64,000 nt of DNA, from assembly GCF_905220415.1 (NCBI RefSeq), contig NC_059552.1:5409001-5473000 (forward strand). Reading direction: 5' to 3'. The notes beneath the pieces were generated by a model that saw only the letters and a list, made by a program, of their open reading frames with translations, searched no databases and was not told the origin of the DNA. Positions 35,371-45,400 of the stretch are shown piece by piece. Position 1 is the first letter of the stretch, and each line of letters starts with the position of its first letter. Both the position numbers and the translations under genes were made by a program. The DNA comes from Colias croceus (lineage: Eukaryota; Arthropoda; Insecta; Lepidoptera; Pieridae).

Positions 35371-35540
35371 GTATATAAAAATGAAACCCGTTTCGCGTTG
35401 TCACGGCATCACGTGTGAACGGCTGAACCGATTTCTATTATTCTTTTCCTAATATATTCCTTGAAGTACGAGGATGGTTCTTATGTAGAGAAAACGTAAA
35501 TATGTACAGGGCGAAGCCGGGGCCACTGTACTTGTTAGGT
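35371..35540 (-). repeat. Dispersed repeat, 'gggcgaagccgggg' family
   Basis: Starts tgtatataaaaatgaaaccc and ends cagggcgaagccggggccac. Related pieces occur at about 43150-43260, 47103-47215 and 59412-59583, so it is one dispersed family in several orientations. Confidence 0.65.
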
Positions 35541-36131
35541 GTAATCATTTATCATACAGTGTGTAATCGACCCATAAGACTGGCAAAATTAAATTTTTAT
35601 TAAGCAGATAAGTTAGGTACCTCAAAACATTTGACTGGGTCAACCTCAGAGCATTAAACCTTTATTAAACCAATGCTCTGTCTAAAGGGTCAACCAATTT
35701 TGATAGTTATTTTTTTAATTTGAAAGTTGGTGTCTTCTGATTGGTGGTTAATTATTTTTTTGTTAAAAATTAAAACTTACCAAGTTCTTAGCTGATATAC
35801 CTGTGGGATATACCATTATGATCTACAAAATTAAGCTTAATATTCATTATATTCGTAATAATAAAAATATTTGTATAGCAGGAAAAAATCAACAACGTAA
35901 AACAGATAACATCTACATAGTGTATTTAAAATAACTATTTATAGAGGTATAATAATAAGGCTATCATCTGATGAAACATTTTTATCTTAATAATTAACGT
36001 TGTTCATCGCAGGAAACTGAAGAATTGTTTGTTAGAGCATTCAAAGCAACCGATTAAATAAAATTACACATAGCGTGTTATAAATTGAGCATTCGTTGTT
36101 AAAGTTTCAATGTAAAAAGAATCATCCGAAA
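35541..36131 (+). promoter_or_regulatory. Upstream region of the secreted precursor gene
   Basis: AT-rich. The last 130 bp carry a plausible 5' leader; an acceptor-like tcgcag|gaaactgaag at 36008-36013 may start the coding exon. No other feature recognised. Confidence 0.35.
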
Positions 36132-36781
36132 ATGAAGTACATTTTGCTTTGCTTCGTTATCATTTCGGTCAAGTTATGCCTCTGTCAAGAGAAAGAAGTC
36201 GAATCTACTTTTGGCGCTACTGATCAAGAGTCCTTTCGAGTTTTGAAAAGGGTAAGTATCAAAAGAAAAATATTGTAATATACCTACATATGTGAATCTT
36301 TATATTATATACTCTCATATCATTTAAATACCCGAAAGTCTGACCTGATTATAATTATTTTTACCGCCTCCAAATTCTCAGATATCCCATTGAGCCCCAA
36401 GCGGCCCGATCGGTCCCAGACACAATAGATTTTCTATTGTGTCTATGGTTCCGGGGCCTGAGTTAATATTAGACAGACAGACCAAATTTAAATGAGACCA
36501 AACGGTAAGTTACAAATAAACAAAGATTCATTAAAATCGGTTCACCCAGTCGAGGTACCAAACCAATAGAATGCAGTCTTATTGAAATCTTCTTCTTTGA
36601 GGAGTTTACAAATATTATTAAGGCAAGGGTAATATTTTTTTTTAACTAGATCGTGAGACAAGAGCCCCCTCGCATACCGGACATGCCCCCACCACCCCAG
36701 ATGCCTGACATGAAGAGTTTTCTACGCAAACGCCGTGAAGCTAAAGGTGTCAGTGGATCCTTACCAACAAGAAAAGGTTAA
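36132..36781 (+). CDS. Small secreted precursor with dibasic sites, candidate neuropeptide-like protein
   Basis: Two exons, 36132-36251 and 36650-36781, join in phase 0 (AAAAGG|GTAAGT, TTTAACTAG|ATC) to 83 residues. Residues 1-18 (MKYILLCFVIISVKLCLC) are a typical signal peptide. A propeptide follows, then LKR at residues 38-40, a 25-residue proline- and methionine-rich peptide containing PDMPPPPQMPDM, the furin-like RKRR at 66-69, and a C-terminal EAKGVSGSLPTRKG. This is the architecture of a secreted peptide hormone or neuropeptide precursor, but I recognise no known family. Cysteines occur only in the signal peptide. The stop depends on reading through a weak donor-like G|GTTAAC at 36776; use of that donor would add more exons. 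The ATG chosen is the one opening the signal peptide; an ATG at 36096 (same frame) is less likely. Confidence 0.7.
36386..36463. repeat. Short palindromic repeat, uninterrupted copy
   Basis: Lies in the intron of the secreted precursor gene. Core gacacaatagattttctatt is the first part of a perfect hairpin, and outer gagcccc/ggggcctga patches pair imperfectly. It gives the empty-site state for the Penelope-like insertion at 13584-14199. Confidence 0.8.
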
Positions 36782-37050
36782 CTTTCAAGTTTCCAAATTT
36801 ATTTGTCTCGGAATAATTTATTCTGATGATAGTATTATGCTAACGTAATATGAATTTGAAATTAATGGACTAAATAAATTATAATTAATGCATTATTGAC
36901 TATTTTTTTTTGGTAACGTAATATATTTGAACTCTATCTCACCTCCAAAATGAATTAATCAAAAGATTATTTGAAAGGTACCGAATATAATTCATCATGA
37001 ATTATTAGACTACAGTCTACACTCCCAGTATAAAAGAGAAAACTAAACTA
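36782..37050. other. 3' region of the secreted precursor gene
   Basis: AT-rich, no feature beyond possible polyadenylation sequences (actaaataaatt near 36870). Confidence 0.4.
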
Positions 37051-37334
37051 AGGCGTGCAGACAGAAAGCGTTCTGCGTTCCGCGTTCTTCGTTCTGCGTT
37101 CCGTGTTCTTTGTGATGCGAAGGATCTATAGCGCCGGCGCACAAAGAACGTAGTCAGACCGCGGCGCTGTGCTATAGCACAAAGAACGCGGAACGCAGAA
37201 CGCAGAACGCGGAACGCAGAACGCGGAACGCAGAACGCAGAACGCGGAAGGCAGAACGCAGAACGCGGAACGCAGAACGCGGAAGGCAGAACGCAGAACG
37301 CGGAACGCAGAACGCTCTCTGTCTGCACGGAGCC
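37051..37334. repeat. TA-flanked fold-back element with an expanded 'gaacgcaga/gaacgcgga' array
   Basis: Ends aggcgtgcagacagaaagcg and the reverse complement of cgctctctgtctgcacggagcct pair; TA flanks both. The right half (about 37185-37315) is a minisatellite of alternating gaacgcaga and gaacgcgga; the left half has the complementary gttctgcgttcc pattern. The repetitive frame at 37017-37355 is not a gene. Confidence 0.85.
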
Positions 37335-37821
37335 TAAATTCATAATAGATTTCAAACTCAGAGCAATAAACCTACCATGGATACAAGTCTTTCAGTCGCA
37401 AATAAGACTAAACAATATTGATGATTTTAGAATAAAAAAAAATGTTAGACTATATAAATAAAATAAAAATATGCAACCAAACAGAATATTTTTATTTTAT
37501 TTATTGTTAATAAACAATTAACGATCAAACAATGATATTATATAATTATAGCAAACGATTAAGAACAAACCACGAACTAACGATATGGCATAATAAAAAA
37601 GACGTGTGGCACTCGGGGACCTCCGCGCCCGTCGGAGACCGGAGTGGGGAGCGTGAGTTTTTTCGTTACGGAATTTCTCGATTCGGTCCCCGCGCTCAAG
37701 GCCCGCGATAGAAGCTATGCAATAGCTTAAAAATTTAATAATAAAAAAAAGTTTTTGGCGGGGGCCAAGTTTGGTGCGCTATACATAATGCTTTAAAAGA
37801 TGTACACAGTACATCTTTTAA
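37335..37821. other. Spacer with a GC-rich degenerate repeat
   Basis: 37605-37705 is GC-rich (gcactcggggacctccgcgc, gatagaagctatgcaatagc) and looks like a dispersed repeat, class unknown. A short palindrome taaaagatgtacacagtaca lies at 37794. No gene. Confidence 0.45.
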
Positions 37822-39448
37822 CCCTTAATCGGCCATGACTTCAAACAAGTTTATTTTAATACATCAGTACGGGGTTAATATTGGGTAGCTTATAGGTTTT
37901 TTTGGCGGTGGGATATTATTTTCCTATATCCATGAACGTACATGTGGGAAATAATCTCCCACTTGACTAGCTTTTGCCCGCGCCTTTACTCGTCGATTTT
38001 AACACAGGGACAAAAAATAAAAATGCATCATTAAATTTATTATTTATTGAATAAGTATATGTGAATTTTTAAATTACTTTTTACTTTACTCAACTTTTTA
38101 CTTTTTATACCTACTTGGTATCCTTACGGGATAAAGGGAAATATATTCCCACTTGAAGATTTCATGCACGGTTACAGTGTATTAATTTCCCACCATTTTT
38201 TTTAATTAGAATAAATATAGGTCTACCAGAATCTGATGGCATATTTATATTTATGAAATAAAAGATTTTCATGTGGCAACTTATTTGACAACTATCAAAT
38301 TGGTTGTCAAATTATTTGTCTTTTTTGCAATTGATGAATAATTTTTAGGATTTTGCCTAAAAATTCTTCGAAAATGTCGAAAAAACCGCTGCGATCACAA
38401 GCAAGAGGTGTTGTTTATAATGTGTATAGAAAAACATTCGATGAAGAAGGGTCAAACACATCACAATTTTCAATTTTGAAGATTTTATTGGTAAATTGGA
38501 CTTACCCGTTTTGATACTTTAAATTAATAAAGATTATAAGTAATATTTAGGTAACTATAATATTGTTTGTTGATTAGAATATAATTTTATGAAACTTATT
38601 AAAGGAGTTTCCAATACGGCTATTCGTCAAGTCCAAGCTGTCCAAGTCAATTTTTTTATGTGTGTATAAGTTAATGCTTTCGAAAATAAACATAGTTTTA
38701 TTTTATTTTATTAAAAATTATAACTAAGCAGTTTTGATTTACATTAACATTATATCGATATTTTCACATGGCATACTGGTAATGAATATACAAATATAGG
38801 TATGTGTAAATAATAATATTATGTATTACCTGTATAAAAGTAATATGTATAATTGTATATTATACATGTAAGTATGTACCTATATAATATTAAGCGGATA
38901 TCTCATTATTAAGTACAGTATTGTCCACATAAGTAATGTGACTAATGATATTGAGGACAAAATAAAAAATAAGCAGTATCAAGATCGTTCAGTCCATTTT
39001 CCCCAGGGTTGCACACTCAAAATTTTGATTTCCCTAATTGCCATCAGATTCTGGTTTACCTATAACCCAAAGTAACAGCTTTCGTACGTTATTTTGTTTA
39101 TATTTGATAAATAACACGTTCTTCTTTACGAATTAAAAACAATTGCATATTAACAGGATTTTTTCTGGGCGTAGATCCAAAAACTACACAGAAAAACTAT
39201 CTTGAATTTCGGGAAAAAACGGTCGATTTAATGAACTTTTTACTTCGATTGTCTCAAGATTGTCTACTGACATTGACAGTTGACGTTTAGAAAGAAGTGT
39301 TGCTAGAAAAAAATTAAAAGAACTATCTATCTTAAGGTGCGTTCCTTAAATTTTACCGTATCTTTAAAAATACAAAAAATAATAATTAATTTGTGGGCAA
39401 TGCCGCATGACGTAGTGGGAAAATAATATCCCCATGGCTTATTAGGGG
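37822..39448. mobile_element. 1.6-kb TTAA-flanked piggyBac-like non-autonomous element
   Basis: TTAA lies at both borders (37818-37821 and 39449-39452). The ends are cccttaatcggccatg and the reverse complement of catggcttattagggg. Subterminal gggatattattttcc sequences occur near both ends in opposite orientation. CCC termini with TTAA targets fit the piggyBac superfamily. The inside lacks a transposase of that type; it holds only the short DDE-like fragment at 38374-38514. Confidence 0.75.
38374..38514 (+). pseudogene. N-terminal fragment of a transposase-like ORF
   Basis: A 46-codon frame starting MSKKPLRSQARGVVYNVYRK resembles the helix-turn-helix start of Tc1/IS630-like transposase proteins found in Lepidoptera (pattern LRS-x-x-R-x-x-V-x-N-V-Y). 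It stops after 46 codons and has no catalytic part, so it is a relic carried inside the TTAA-flanked element. The family call is tentative. Confidence 0.45.
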
Positions 39449-39452
39449 TTAA

Positions 39453-39721
39453 AGCAATAAACTTGCATTATGCCAACAGGTACATAGATAAATTCTGTTG
39501 CTCTAATCTGTGGTGATCATTTCCTTCGTAATTTTGACAATTCTTTCTTGTCTTATTTACATTTTACAAACTGTCAAAGATTTAAGATTCTCATGATCGT
39601 ACTTCGTAGTCGTTAGCAATACTTAATTTATCTAATTTTTGAAAATGGTTGCATAGAATTAAAATATGTTTTGAAGTCTAGCATTGTAGTGTAATTCTTG
39701 CATCTTGTTTAAAAATCGAAG
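39453..39721 (+). promoter_or_regulatory. Tim29 upstream region
   Basis: The only DNA between the TTAA-flanked element and the Tim29 start, about 270 bp, so the promoter and leader presumably lie here. No box could be named with confidence. Confidence 0.4.
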
Positions 39722-40288
39722 ATGTTGAGTGTTATACGGAAATCACCAACTCTCATAGCTAACCTTCAAAACAAACTAATATTTCCCGACAAGTTCAAAG
39801 GCACTGTATTAGAAAAATGGGCAAATTATTGGAAGAATCTTGTCATAGATTATAAACAGATGTTACAAGATTTAAGAACTGATATTCAAGATGAACCTAG
39901 AAAAGCATTAAAATGGTGTAGTGGTATTGCTGCAGCTTATGCATTAGCTAAAAATAATCCATCCGAAATTGATTTTAAAGACAAAGTTACAAATACTACC
40001 AATGAAGTAATCTTAATAAGTGAAGAATGTAGAAATGCTGAGTCAATTGATCATTTAAGGTTCATTCAACAGTGTTACAATGAAGGGGTACTGCATTACA
40101 TAAGTTTGGGAGTAATATCTTTCATGTATACAACAGAATTAAACAAAGAATGTGACTTGTATAAAGCACATTGCTCCTACTTAAAGCCTACATATTCAAA
40201 TATTTTATCAAGGATTGTTGATGTTGGTGTTATGGGTAGGTGGTGGAATCTGCACATTAAAACAACAAATTTTGATGTTAATGTTTAA
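39722..40288 (+). CDS. Tim29: Mitochondrial import inner membrane translocase subunit Tim29
   Basis: A single-exon frame of 188 codons. Family marks: WANYWKNLVIDYKQ near residues 33-46, a weakly hydrophobic segment at about 62-80 (CSGIAAAYALA), an EECRNAESIDHL segment, and the C-terminal DVGVMGRWWNL (about 167-177), matching the DVG-x-x-GRWW signature of Tim29/C19orf52. In animals Tim29 is a subunit of the TIM22 carrier translocase in the inner mitochondrial membrane and helps link it to TOM. Length fits insect orthologues. The start is the first ATG after in-frame stops, preceded by tcgaag. No sign of damage. Confidence 0.92.
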   Translation: MLSVIRKSPTLIANLQNKLIFPDKFKGTVLEKWANYWKNLVIDYKQMLQDLRTDIQDEPRKALKWCSGIAAAYALAKNNPSEIDFKDKVTNTTNEVILISEECRNAESIDHLRFIQQCYNEGVLHYISLGVISFMYTTELNKECDLYKAHCSYLKPTYSNILSRIVDVGVMGRWWNLHIKTTNFDVNV

Positions 40289-42432
40289 TTGAATGAGTGA
40301 AAATAGTTTGGTCAATAATACACAGTAGTTAAAGAAAATGTTTTATTTCTTTCTTTCTCTATTGAATCTTAATAAGTGATCGTTATAAAATAAGATCATC
40401 TTGCAAATCACCTCATGCAAAATCTATGCTAAAACAAAAGTCTAAAACAAGCAATCATTAATACTATACTTGATCCACTGTTTAATTATTAATACAAACC
40501 CTTATGTTTTATGTGTAAGGCATTGGATAATATTCAACATCATAAGAATTACTTGTTAACTAGTCTAAAATCTAAAAGTATTAAGTGATGTTATTCCACA
40601 AAAAATTAAGCTCAAACTTTTTCTATTTATTTGAAATAAAAATTATCCTTTTAAGAAAATCAAATGTGAATATAACAAAATAACCTATTTTAATGAATCA
40701 ATACAAAAAAAAAAAACATATTTTCTTTCTCAATCAATCTTTATAGTTTATGTATAAATGTTTTTAATTGCCTTCTCACATATGCACAATAAAATAATGA
40801 ATTAGAGATGTATAGTATTTATTATTAAATAAGCATAATATGATATGATGAATGAATTTCAGATTTTTATTCAATTCAACATAATATGTTTTAGAAGTTT
40901 TATAATTTATTATTCAGGTATTTTCAGAAAGTTATATGTAAGCCTTTTGAAGTTATACTTCTTTTGGCGCGATGAAGAAAAATGATGAGAGTGAATTTTT
41001 ACGATGCGCACACACACCGACACCTAAATTTAACAGCATGAAGTTAGTTCTAGGTGGTATAAAAATTGTTAACTATATTCAAGTTGTATATTCTAGTAGT
41101 TTTTCAATTTTCCATACACCAAAGAAGTCTTCTAACGCGTGTTCATAAGTACACACACTTTTTTTTTGTTGTCTGATAATATTGATTTTTATTGCTATAC
41201 AGAATAACAACAGGTCCATGGAATAACTGTTTCGTTTGAAATAATTTCAATTAAATTTGAAACAGTTATTATAGCCTGGATCCTTGCAGTAATATTAACT
41301 TTTATAAATTCCAGACTTATAAAATAATGATTAATTATTGATTACTGTGCACATGTAAAAAGTTAACAAAAACTAATATGAATATTTGAAGTGCCCTTAA
41401 GCAAATAACTAAACTAATAAATTAAGTTAGATTCTTCTAAAAACGTATACAAAACAAAGTATATTTTAATGATTGCATTCATAATGAGAAAATCAATTCA
41501 GAGTATAAAAATAAACAACAAACTTGAACTCATATAAAGGAAAAAATTGCAATACTAAAAACAAGGAAAACCACACTAAAATAACTAGAAATTAAGAGAG
41601 GGATGGTGTGTTGTATTCAAGTCACACCACTGAAAAAATAAAACATTTACAAGTAAATTTATTTTTTGATGCTTTTTAAAACAGCCAAAGCAGTAAGTTG
41701 AGTGTTATCATAGTTGAATGTTACCATTGAACCAATAATATACCTAATGATACATATCATAAATTTCAAATACACGTTCTACAACATACTCCAACAATAT
41801 AATATAGGATAATAAACCTTATCAATATTGTTACATCTTTAAAATGGTTGTGCTTTTAAATGAATTGTATATGAACACCCCAAGCTTCTTTAATTAAAGC
41901 TGATTCGTAAGCTACGTTAACATTGAATTTACACTATACAAATACAAAACGATACCAGTATTGTGAAAAATAATAGAAAGGTACATGAAAACATTTTCTA
42001 TCACAATATTTCAGACTTTGCTTACTATCGTTATTATAGACGTGATATTTTTGAATAAATAATAATCTTAAGTTAACATGTACAGTAAAAGAAACCAATT
42101 ATTAAAATATTGCATTTCACAGCAACAATTTTACATCACAGATAAGTATCAACAATGTTTCTATTTTATTAACTATAGTCTAATGAATGTATGATATAAC
42201 TACAATTAAAACAAAATATATCAGTTCTCTTCTGAAAGCATAACATATTATTCCTAAAAAAAAACAAAAGATTAGAAAAACAAACTTAAAACAAATGAAC
42301 AAGAAAACTGACCATTTATCTCAAAAATATAATAATGAATGAATATTGGCATTGGCATTTTTCTTGGACGCACTATATTTATCCAATGTATACATAATGA
42401 TTTTGATTGCGTTAATGGTAAATGGCAGTGTG
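40289..42432. other. Convergent 3' regions of Tim29 and the RRM/F-box/LRR gene
   Basis: About 2.1 kb of AT-rich DNA between two genes that converge. It includes the diverged dispersed-repeat copy at 40941-41158. No gene or RNA seen. Confidence 0.5.
40941..41158 (+). repeat. Dispersed repeat family, copy 3 (diverged)
   Basis: Starts agccttttgaagttatactt, has ttggcgcgatg, and ends caaagaagtcttctaacgcg then acacacac, matching the plan of copies at 14891-15050 and 22944-23056. Confidence 0.6.
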
Positions 42433-45400
42433 TTAAAACAGTATAATGTTATCATGGAGTCCATATTCAAAGACGCCATCATAGTCCACCAAATCCTCAT
42501 CCAAGTAGAGTTCCTCATCAGATGACAGCACTATAAAAATGAATATACATTAGATATTATTATTATATTATATGAGTAGATAGACAAAATTAAAAATATT
42601 GTTAATCTAAGAAGTGTATTAATATTTAAGTATATTTTATTAAGTAACTTAAACTCACTATGTCCAATGATGTCATTAAAGTCCTCATGATCATAAAGAT
42701 CATCAAATGATTCATCTGAGCTGTCCTCAAACACCCTGTCCACAAAGTCGGGACGCATGTGAGGATTGCTAAGGTCTTCATGTAGGTTGACAGCCAAAAG
42801 TTTGTGTGTTGGATTATCCTACAAGATGAAGAGATGTTTATGACGATTCGAAAGTGCTACTAAATAGTAGTCTAATTGAATAAATGAATGTTTGAGATTG
42901 AGTTTGAGTTTAAGAATGTTTTAATCTCTATATAGTCAGGGTTGGTAATGATAAACAGGGGTGACAGTAAACAACTAACAATATTTTTTTTCTATAACCA
43001 GTCAGATGAATTTCCAAATGTTTGAAAAACCGGAATCAGATCTATACAATGAAAAATTATTTACAGCTGTTGTAAAAGAAGAGTTATTTAGAATAGGTAT
43101 TTAAAGTGTAAGTGGAGTAGCTTCCAATCACCCCTGTTCACAATTATTACCCTATATAAAAATGAATCCCTATTTATCTTGGTCATGGCATCACGCGTGA
43201 CCGACTGGATCGATTTCAATAATTATTTTTTGTTGACAGACATAAAAAAATAGTTTGGAAAATCCAAAAGTGCACGCCTCATAATCTCATCCTTTACAAT
43301 AAAATTGATTATTTATAAAGAGTACACTATAAATATAAAAAAGAAATAAAATAAAACAGTTGGAAAAGTAAAGAAAGCGGTACCGTAATAATTGAGCTAT
43401 TTTTCTTGTGGCCCCACCTAGATGTGAAACTGCGCAGGTTTAAGGGACTGACTACCAACTTATTTTTTTAAACCTTGGCTTATAGTATAAAGAATCGAGT
43501 TTATAATGGTGAATTTTGAGTACACTATAAATATAACAAGTGATAACTGCGTTAAAAACAACCGACTTCAATCTTGCACTTGCAAAATTTACAAATACCT
43601 ACAGACAAAAATGCTCATAAAATAAAAACTACTGGGCCTATCCGAATAAAATTTTTATGGGACCAATTCGACACCATCCCGCATCGAACAAAAAAAGAAT
43701 CACGTAAATCGGTTCAGAAACCTCGGAGTAATCGGTGTACATACATAAAAAAAAAACTCCTTTTTTTTGAAGTCGGTTAAAAAAATAAAAAAATAAAATA
43801 AAGAATATAATATATAGATATACTAAAATTATGGAGAACAGTCGATATTTTTTTTTTGTTTATTTAATAACAATTAAACCACATCGAATCAGACCCTGAA
43901 AAATGAAAGGGTTCTATTCCTGAGCATACTCAAGCGTAAGAGAAAAAAAAAGACTCGATTAGTAAAGTATTTCGGTCACTATCGTGTTAAAAAGAAAATC
44001 CTCCGCACATACAGACACACGGACGTCCAAGACAGAACTTTTTTAAACTGTTTTTTAACTAGTTTAAATAACAAAAATGACATCAAAAATATCATGAATG
44101 TTAAAAATAGTGTTTTTTCTTAATATGTGTGTGTATATATTATCTTATAAGTGCAATGTATGATACATAAAGACATTTTAAGTTTGAAAAATCAGATGTT
44201 TTGCGCGAAGTGACAGTAGTACCCACCTCAACCACCCGCTTATGAGGCGTGCAATAAGAATTTTGTGTGGGGTACCATTAACACTACATAATCAAGTACT
44301 TGATAGTAACATACACAACACCCATGTTTACACACAAATAACTAATAATTAACAAGCATGTTTAAAAGACAATCCCATGAAACTGTATTGCCAGTTGTCA
44401 CTGATTGAATTTAAAGGAGATAACTTAACATAGATAGATACAGATGAAGCTAATAAAAATACATACAATCAAGATAGATGTGCCATCAGCGCAGGCCGAA
44501 GTTCCAGCCAGTCGCAGTACCAGGAGCCTCGGGTGCGCGTCCAACATCTTCGCTGCCGGCGATATAACCTCCTCCGTCACACTGTCGCATCCGCACAGAT
44601 CTATCTCCTGTTTCATCATAAATTAAGTCATTTTAAATAAATAAACCTAGAAGGCATACTTCTATTTTATGTTTTGTAAATAAAGGGTATCTATTTTAAA
44701 CATCTGTTTATTCGAAAGTGTACAGTGTGCCTTTATTATAAGTTCAAATTAAAAATAAGGATCGGTGAGGTTGCCATGTAGCATTGCTATGGCCTACACT
44801 AAGAGAAAAGATGTGTGTTCGAATTTCGCCTCAATAAATTTAAATCAAATTATAAAAAGTGTTCAATTATTTATGAAATTGAAAGAAGTTAAAATAAAAA
44901 TATACAACTCACTTCGAGGTAATGACAATTATTCAGTATAGCGGTGAAAGGCGACGCGGTGATGGTAGAATTTCCTCGCGATATGAGCGTTTGGAGACGC
45001 TTTAGTTTAGCAATGGCCGCCATACCCACGTCGCTCACCGCCGCAAGGTACGATACGTTCAGGAACGAAATAGATGTGCAAGCACTACACACGGCTATCA
45101 AACCCTCGTCACCTACACCTGGAAAAATATAATATGCAAAATATTGATTAAATTACCCTTAATTACCTCACACTTATCTACATGCAATGTGACAAATTAC
45201 CTCGATCCTTGACTTGTCTTGTGAGATGACAAAAATGAAACAATTTGTTATATTTTGTAAATAAATTAAATTTGATAATAAACAATATACACACCTGGAT
45301 ACGAAAAGCTCTTTCTTGAATTACAACTAGAAATATTGAGAGATTCTAGCTTTTGACAAGTCTGTGCCACTTGCTTCAATACCGCGTTATTAATGTATAT

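Noticed and set aside
37017..37355. A 112-codon frame of repeating FCVPRSA-type units, at first sight a repeat protein
   Set aside because: It is the translation of the gaacgcaga/gaacgcgga minisatellite inside a fold-back element.
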